A DNA stretch of 9,990 nucleotides, from NCBI GenBank assembly GCA_025929005.1, contig JAICND010000022.1, positions 1 to 9,990 on the forward strand, read 5' to 3'. A program made the translations under genes and the position numbers. Under the pieces are notes generated by a model. It made no database searches. It was given only the letters and a program-made list of their open reading frames with translations, and was not told the DNA's origin. This document shows, piece by piece, positions 6,451 through 9,990 of the stretch. Numbering within the stretch: position 1 is the first letter of the stretch; each line of letters starts with the position of its first letter. The stretch is from Acidimicrobiia bacterium (GTDB lineage: Bacteria; Actinomycetota; Acidimicrobiia; Spongiisociales; ZC4RG35).

Positions 6451-9233
6451 CTTGGGGACCTTGCGGGTGGGCGACTCCGCCCCCACCAGGAGCCGAGGAT
6501 CATGACGAAGAGAGCGGCGACTGAGACAATTGCGGCGGTCTGCACGGCAGGGTCGGCTCGGAATACGGCCCGTCCCTCGGTTGCCGCTACCGAGTTGGCC
6601 CAATCGACAGCCATCCAGTCGGGTCCCCAACCGGGGTCGGCGTTGTCGGCCAGACGGACTCTTCCCGACGCCGGGGTGCCTTCGTAGGCGCCGTTGGTCC
6701 ATATCCAGGAGCGTCCATCATCAGCAACGGCCCGGCCCACCGCCGAGACGTTCTCCAGGACCTGGCTATCGGGGTCGACTAGCCGTGGAAACAGATCGAC
6801 CTGACTGGAGAGCGCATCGTTGAGAGCGGTGGTTCCTTCCAGGACTAGAACCCACGAGATTCCGAATCGCGCCAACTCGGCACCAGGACGGAGCGAGGTC
6901 GCCCCCGCCAGATTCGCAACTGCGGATTCCAGGGCCACATCACCCACCCGGGGTCCCGGCAGGTAGGCCTGCTCGAGGGTCGCCTGCTCACCATCAACCA
7001 CGCGATAGGCGACGTCGCCGGCAAGGCGGCTTCCACCTGGGAGCTCTCCCAGTCTGCCCAGGATCAAAACCCGACCAGGGTCGGCGCTTTCGCTGATGGC
7101 GCCCGCAAACGCCAGGCGCTGACTCCAGGCGTCGGCCGGCAATCCCGCCCGTCCTTGTCCGACTGTGATGGCCACGGGCGTGAGTAGAAGCGCGAGGGCG
7201 ACAGTGGCGATTGGCCGGCGGGCGCGGCCCTCCCTCACCTCCGTCAGCATGGAAGCGAGCAGCCCTGCCCCCAATGAAGCCAGCAGCAATCCGGCCAAAC
7301 CGACGCCCGGTGGAACGACAGGAATCAGCCCGAGTAGCCACCCGCCTCCCGCCAGCAGTCCCCCCCAAGCAACTCCGGTCAGTCTGACCCGATCGAACGA
7401 GAGGGTGGCCGTCGCCATGGCGAGCGCGATCGACACGGGCCACAGCCACGTCGGTCGTATCTCGGGAACTGGCGCTGCCTCAAGCAGTGCCATCAGCTCT
7501 CCCCCAACCACCCAGGGGGCGATCCCGACCCCTCCGAGGATAACCACAGGGATTGTGGTGACCAGGGACCGAATCCGCCGTGTGAGGATCCCCCACAGCA
7601 CTCCACCGATCCCTATCACCGCCAACAAAGGCGGATACGCGGCAGCGGCAAAGCCAGCAGCCAGCCCGCCCCTGGCCCAGGTTCCCATCGTTCGCCTTCT
7701 TCCTGACGGTTGGGAAGCAATGATCGGGTCGAGGGCCCAAGGCAGAGGTCCTGCGGCAATGAGGAGTGGCCACTGTCCAGCCCCGAACAAGGCCAGAGCC
7801 GCGGCTCCCCCCAGATACACGGCGCCGGCGACATAGCCGGCCGCCAAACCGGCTCCGGCCCGGCGGGTCAGCCGAACTAAGCCCGCAAACCCCAGTACTA
7901 GGGCAGCGAAAGTGAGAAGCGCCGCGGCGAGTCCCGCTCTTCCGCCCAAGACGAGTGTCGCCGCTGCACCAAGGGCGGCCACGGGTGGTGGGGGGTTCGG
8001 GGAACCGAGGCCGCTGCCGTTCCAGCCACCCGCGTAGCTGCCGAGGGTGGCCAGCGGATCATCACCTGGTATAAGGCTGAAGCCAGTTTGTGGCACGCCG
8101 CCGAGCCAGATAGCGCGGGTGGCAATCAGCAGGATGACGAGGGCCGCGAGTCCCATCAGGACGCTGGGCCGCCTCCAGACCACCCGCGCCCGTTCCGACA
8201 ACGATGTGTTCTCGCCGTCCACGAGGGCTCGTGAGAGTCTCTCACCGAGTTCTGCGCCGGTCTCGCGCAGGCGAACCGATCCTCCGACCTGAAAGCGGAA
8301 CAGTTCCTCATCACCGGTACGGCGGATCCGGTTGAGGCCGCGGCGTGCTACGACTGTGCCGGGGAGCATTGCCAGGTTCCAGAGCCACGAGCGGACATAA
8401 TCAAGGAGGGGCCCGAGCCTGCCGAGGAAAATTTGACCGACAGCATCGGCAATTCCTCCCAAGAGACCTACGGGGAGTACCCAGGCCAGCGTCACCGGCC
8501 GATAGGCAATCAACATCGCCCTTTGCCGACCTGCCATCTGGCGCCAACCCCGGCGGTCGGCTGGGCATCCATCGGCATGGAAGACCTCTGAGGAGGGCAC
8601 AACGATGACTTTGCCTCCAGCCAGCCGCGCCCGCTGGTACAGGTCAAGGCCCCCAGCCAAGGGCGGCACAGTGGGATCCAAGCCTCGCAAGCCTCGAAGA
8701 AGGTCTTTGCGAACCAACATCGATACCGGCGACACGAAGGCCACTTCACGAACCACGTCGTATTGCTCGAGGTCCAACTCACCGGGATCGAGTCCCGAGT
8801 ACGGCTCCCCGAAAGCGTCGGTTGCCGACCCCACCGAGTCGAGTCGGTCGTCCTCGCCGGTCACGAGAACCTTTGAACCCGAAACCGACGCATCGTTGCG
8901 AATGGTTTCGGTCACCAGCGATGACAAGGCGTCGGGTCGTGGCTGGGTATCACCGTGGACCAACCACACGTACGACGACCCCTCGGGAAGCGTCTCCAGA
9001 ATCCGGCTGATCGAGGATGCAAAAGCATGACCCTGATCGCGCGCAATTCGTTCGCCAGCCTCACCACCCCCGACGACCAGAACGGAATCCGGTTTGTAGA
9101 CTTGCCTCGACAGGGCGGAAAGGGTTTCCGAGAGATTCATGCCGTCGGTGAACAACACCACGGCTGCCACCGAGGGGGAATCCGGGGGCGTGACAGGTAG
9201 AGGAGCTACCGGGAGACCCGGCGGGCTAGTCAT
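6447..9233 (-). CDS. GT2 glycosyltransferase fused to multi-membrane GT-C-like region
   Basis: A 928-residue fusion. The cytoplasmic GT2 domain (about 21-245) contains AAVVLFTDGMNLSETLSALS (23-42), VWLVHGDTQPRPDAL (89-103) with Asp95 as metal ligand, AFVSPVSMLVRKDLL (165-179), and LDLYQRARLAGGKVIVVPSS (196-215), then FHADG. The ED pair that normally precedes the last motif is replaced by GG (194-195). A hydrophobic segment follows at 247-269. Residues 355-690 hold about ten membrane segments, with a loop carrying DDPLATLGSY (391-400) and a proline run (412-417). An extracytoplasmic domain (about 698-895) and a final membrane helix (897-914) close the protein. It probably builds or exports an envelope polysaccharide; substrate unknown. 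The frame extends to 9473 into cofD, but ATG 9233 gives the natural N-terminus and sits 10 nt after CACAAT; ATG 9245 is an alternative. It is the first gene of the trio and overlaps the next by ATGA. Confidence 0.85.
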   Translation of the reverse strand: MTSPPGLPVAPLPVTPPDSPSVAAVVLFTDGMNLSETLSALSRQVYKPDSVLVVGGGEAGERIARDQGHAFASSISRILETLPEGSSYVWLVHGDTQPRPDALSSLVTETIRNDASVSGSKVLVTGEDDRLDSVGSATDAFGEPYSGLDPGELDLEQYDVVREVAFVSPVSMLVRKDLLRGLRGLDPTVPPLAGGLDLYQRARLAGGKVIVVPSSEVFHADGCPADRRGWRQMAGRQRAMLIAYRPVTLAWVLPVGLLGGIADAVGQIFLGRLGPLLDYVRSWLWNLAMLPGTVVARRGLNRIRRTGDEELFRFQVGGSVRLRETGAELGERLSRALVDGENTSLSERARVVWRRPSVLMGLAALVILLIATRAIWLGGVPQTGFSLIPGDDPLATLGSYAGGWNGSGLGSPNPPPPVAALGAAATLVLGGRAGLAAALLTFAALVLGFAGLVRLTRRAGAGLAAGYVAGAVYLGGAAALALFGAGQWPLLIAAGPLPWALDPIIASQPSGRRRTMGTWARGGLAAGFAAAAYPPLLAVIGIGGVLWGILTRRIRSLVTTIPVVILGGVGIAPWVVGGELMALLEAAPVPEIRPTWLWPVSIALAMATATLSFDRVRLTGVAWGGLLAGGGWLLGLIPVVPPGVGLAGLLLASLGAGLLASMLTEVREGRARRPIATVALALLLTPVAITVGQGRAGLPADAWSQRLAFAGAISESADPGRVLILGRLGELPGGSRLAGDVAYRVVDGEQATLEQAYLPGPRVGDVALESAVANLAGATSLRPGAELARFGISWVLVLEGTTALNDALSSQVDLFPRLVDPDSQVLENVSAVGRAVADDGRSWIWTNGAYEGTPASGRVRLADNADPGWGPDWMAVDWANSVAATEGRAVFRADPAVQTAAIVSVAALFVMILGSWWGRSRPPARSPR

Positions 9234-9243
9234 GCGGCCGGAC

Positions 9244-9272
9244 ATTGTGTAGTGGTCCGGGGCGGACCGCAA
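9244..9272 (-). promoter_or_regulatory. Putative promoter of the GT2 fusion operon
   Basis: On the minus strand, TTGCGG (9272-9267) and CACAAT (9249-9244) are spaced by 17 nt, and the -10-like hexamer ends exactly 10 nt before ATG 9233. This is the same spacing as in the two divergent promoters near 950-972. TACACA, two bases upstream, is an alternative -10. No Shine-Dalgarno site precedes ATG 9233. Confidence 0.45.
9254..9268. repeat. Inverted repeat in the cofD / glycosyltransferase intergenic gap
   Basis: A perfect 6-bp inverted repeat, GGTCCG and CGGACC, flanks a 3-nt GGG centre. It falls between the putative -35 and -10 of the minus-strand promoter and upstream of cofD, where an operator could act on both genes. 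It is short and GC-rich, so chance occurrence is quite possible. Confidence 0.3.
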
Positions 9273-9276
9273 TCTT

Positions 9277-9282
9277 GGGAGG
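9277..9282 (+). promoter_or_regulatory. Strong ribosome binding site of cofD
   Basis: GGGAGG lies 5 nt before the ATG at 9288. It fixes the cofD start and contrasts with manB, both GT2 genes and the DUF3499 gene in this window, which lack such a site. Confidence 0.75.
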
Positions 9283-9287
9283 TGTCG

Positions 9288-9990
9288 ATGAGGGTGGTCC
9301 TGCTGTCTGGGGGTGTTGGCGGCGCGCGCCTTGCCAGGGGCCTGGTCGCCATCCCCGAAGTCGAACTGACTCTTGTTGTCAACGTCGGAGACGACGATCA
9401 AGTCTATGGCCTTGAGGTCTCCCCGGACCTCGACACTGTTATATACACGATGGCCGGGATGGAGGGCCCCCACGGATGGGGCCTGGCGGGAGACACCTTC
9501 GCCATGATGGACGCGCTGGAAGCTTTGCCTTTCGACAGCACATTTCGCATCGGAGACAAGGACGCCGCCACCAATCTGTTCAGGACGGATCGACTGGCTG
9601 CGGGTTGGTCACTGACTTGGGTTACGACGGCGATCGCGTCTGCCTTCGGCATTGCCGCCACGGTGCTGCCTGTCACCGACGATCGCATCAGAACCAAGCT
9701 GTTCACGCCCGGTGGCGAGTGGTTGCGCTTCCAGGAGTACTTCGTGACCCGTCACCACACCGATGAAGTCATCGACGTGCGATTCGAGGGAGCGGCCAAC
9801 GCCAAGCCAGCTCCGGGCGTGATAGAAGCAATCACCGCCGCCGACGCGGTGATCATCGGACCCTCGAATCCGATCCTCTCGATATGGCCCATCCTGGCTG
9901 TTCCCGGGATCACCGAGGCGCTGAGCCAGGTGCGTCCTGTCATCGGAGTCAGTCCCCTGATTGGGGGCGCTGCCCTGAAAGGACCCGCCC
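9288..9990 (+). CDS. cofD: 2-phospho-L-lactate transferase CofD/FbiA, 3' end beyond window
   Basis: Cytosolic coenzyme F420 enzyme that joins the deazaflavin FO to an activated phospho-C3 unit: lactyl-2-diphospho-guanosine in archaea, and the phosphoenolpyruvate-derived form giving dehydro-F420-0 in actinobacteria. The first 234 codons are present; the family is usually about 310-330 residues, so roughly the last quarter is outside. Seen: the N-terminal glycine-rich loop SGGVGGARLARGL (7-19), VNVGDDDQVYGLEVSPDLDT (31-50) with the metal- and FO-binding acidic residues, IGDKDAATN (88-96), RTKLFTPGGEWLRFQEYFV (135-153) and GPSNPILSIWPIL (191-203). All key family motifs are intact. The start is set by GGGAGG 5 nt upstream. 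It diverges from the glycosyltransferase fusion across a 54-bp gap. cofE/fbiB often follows, but lies beyond the window if present. Confidence 0.97.
   Translation, partial: MRVVLLSGGVGGARLARGLVAIPEVELTLVVNVGDDDQVYGLEVSPDLDTVIYTMAGMEGPHGWGLAGDTFAMMDALEALPFDSTFRIGDKDAATNLFRTDRLAAGWSLTWVTTAIASAFGIAATVLPVTDDRIRTKLFTPGGEWLRFQEYFVTRHHTDEVIDVRFEGAANAKPAPGVIEAITAADAVIIGPSNPILSIWPILAVPGITEALSQVRPVIGVSPLIGGAALKGPA

Noticed and set aside
6451..6702. Upstream extension of the DUF5719-like frame to 6702
   Set aside because: It lies inside the 3' part of the glycosyltransferase gene, is Arg-rich as expected for a shadow frame, and would bury the signal segment.
7165..7836. Open frame of 223 codons on the plus strand
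   Set aside because: It is antisense to the membrane region of the fusion; the Pro/Ser/Ala-rich content mirrors the hydrophobic codons of the real gene.
9234..9473. Upstream extension of the glycosyltransferase fusion frame to 9473
   Set aside because: It runs antisense through the conserved 5' part of cofD, and its residues are charged and low-complexity with no GT2 features.

Overview
The window is GC-rich and densely coded, and it looks like a chromosomal housekeeping block from an actinobacterium. Three things point there. cofD/fbiA (coenzyme F420 synthesis) sits near manB. DUF3499-type and DUF5719-type proteins, which I know mainly from Actinobacteria, lie between them. Several genes appear to lack Shine-Dalgarno sites and carry -10-like hexamers just upstream of ATG. 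From memory, Mycobacterium tuberculosis has the related order manB - DUF3499 (Rv3258c) - Rv3259 - whiB2 - fbiA, with manB and DUF3499 on one strand and fbiA on the other, as here. A deep, non-mycobacterial lineage such as Acidimicrobiia is plausible but not proven. I see no mobile element, CRISPR array, tRNA or rRNA.

Layout. Positions 1-939 (-) hold the first 313 codons of a phosphomannomutase (manB), cut by the window edge. Divergent from it across 43 bp is a GtrB/ALG5/DPM1-like GT2 enzyme (983-1726, +). Its 3' end overlaps by 38 bp the end of a convergent 780-residue multi-membrane protein with GT-C/PTPS_related/YfhO-like features (1689-4031, -). Upstream of that gene, on the minus strand, lie three small cysteine-rich, probably zinc-binding proteins: a C4 zinc ribbon (4038-4226), a DUF6788-like protein (4281-4574) and a DUF3499 protein (4552-4770). 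Next comes a tightly coupled trio on the minus strand: a 928-residue GT2/membrane glycosyltransferase fusion (6447-9233), a signal-anchored DUF5719-like protein (5170-6450) and a membrane-anchored thioredoxin-like protein (4817-5173), joined by two ATGA stop/start overlaps. cofD (9288 to the end, +) diverges from the trio.

Working together (inference). ManB would supply mannose-1-phosphate for GDP-mannose. The GtrB-like enzyme would load a sugar onto polyprenyl phosphate. The polytopic GT-C-like protein could then use that lipid-linked sugar outside the membrane. The fusion glycosyltransferase, DUF5719 protein and thioredoxin form a second envelope module. The DUF5719 protein has exactly two cysteines and is encoded beside a CxxC thioredoxin, which suggests a redox partnership. 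cofD is a functionally separate neighbour in a conserved locus. No stretch over 300 bases lacks a gene.
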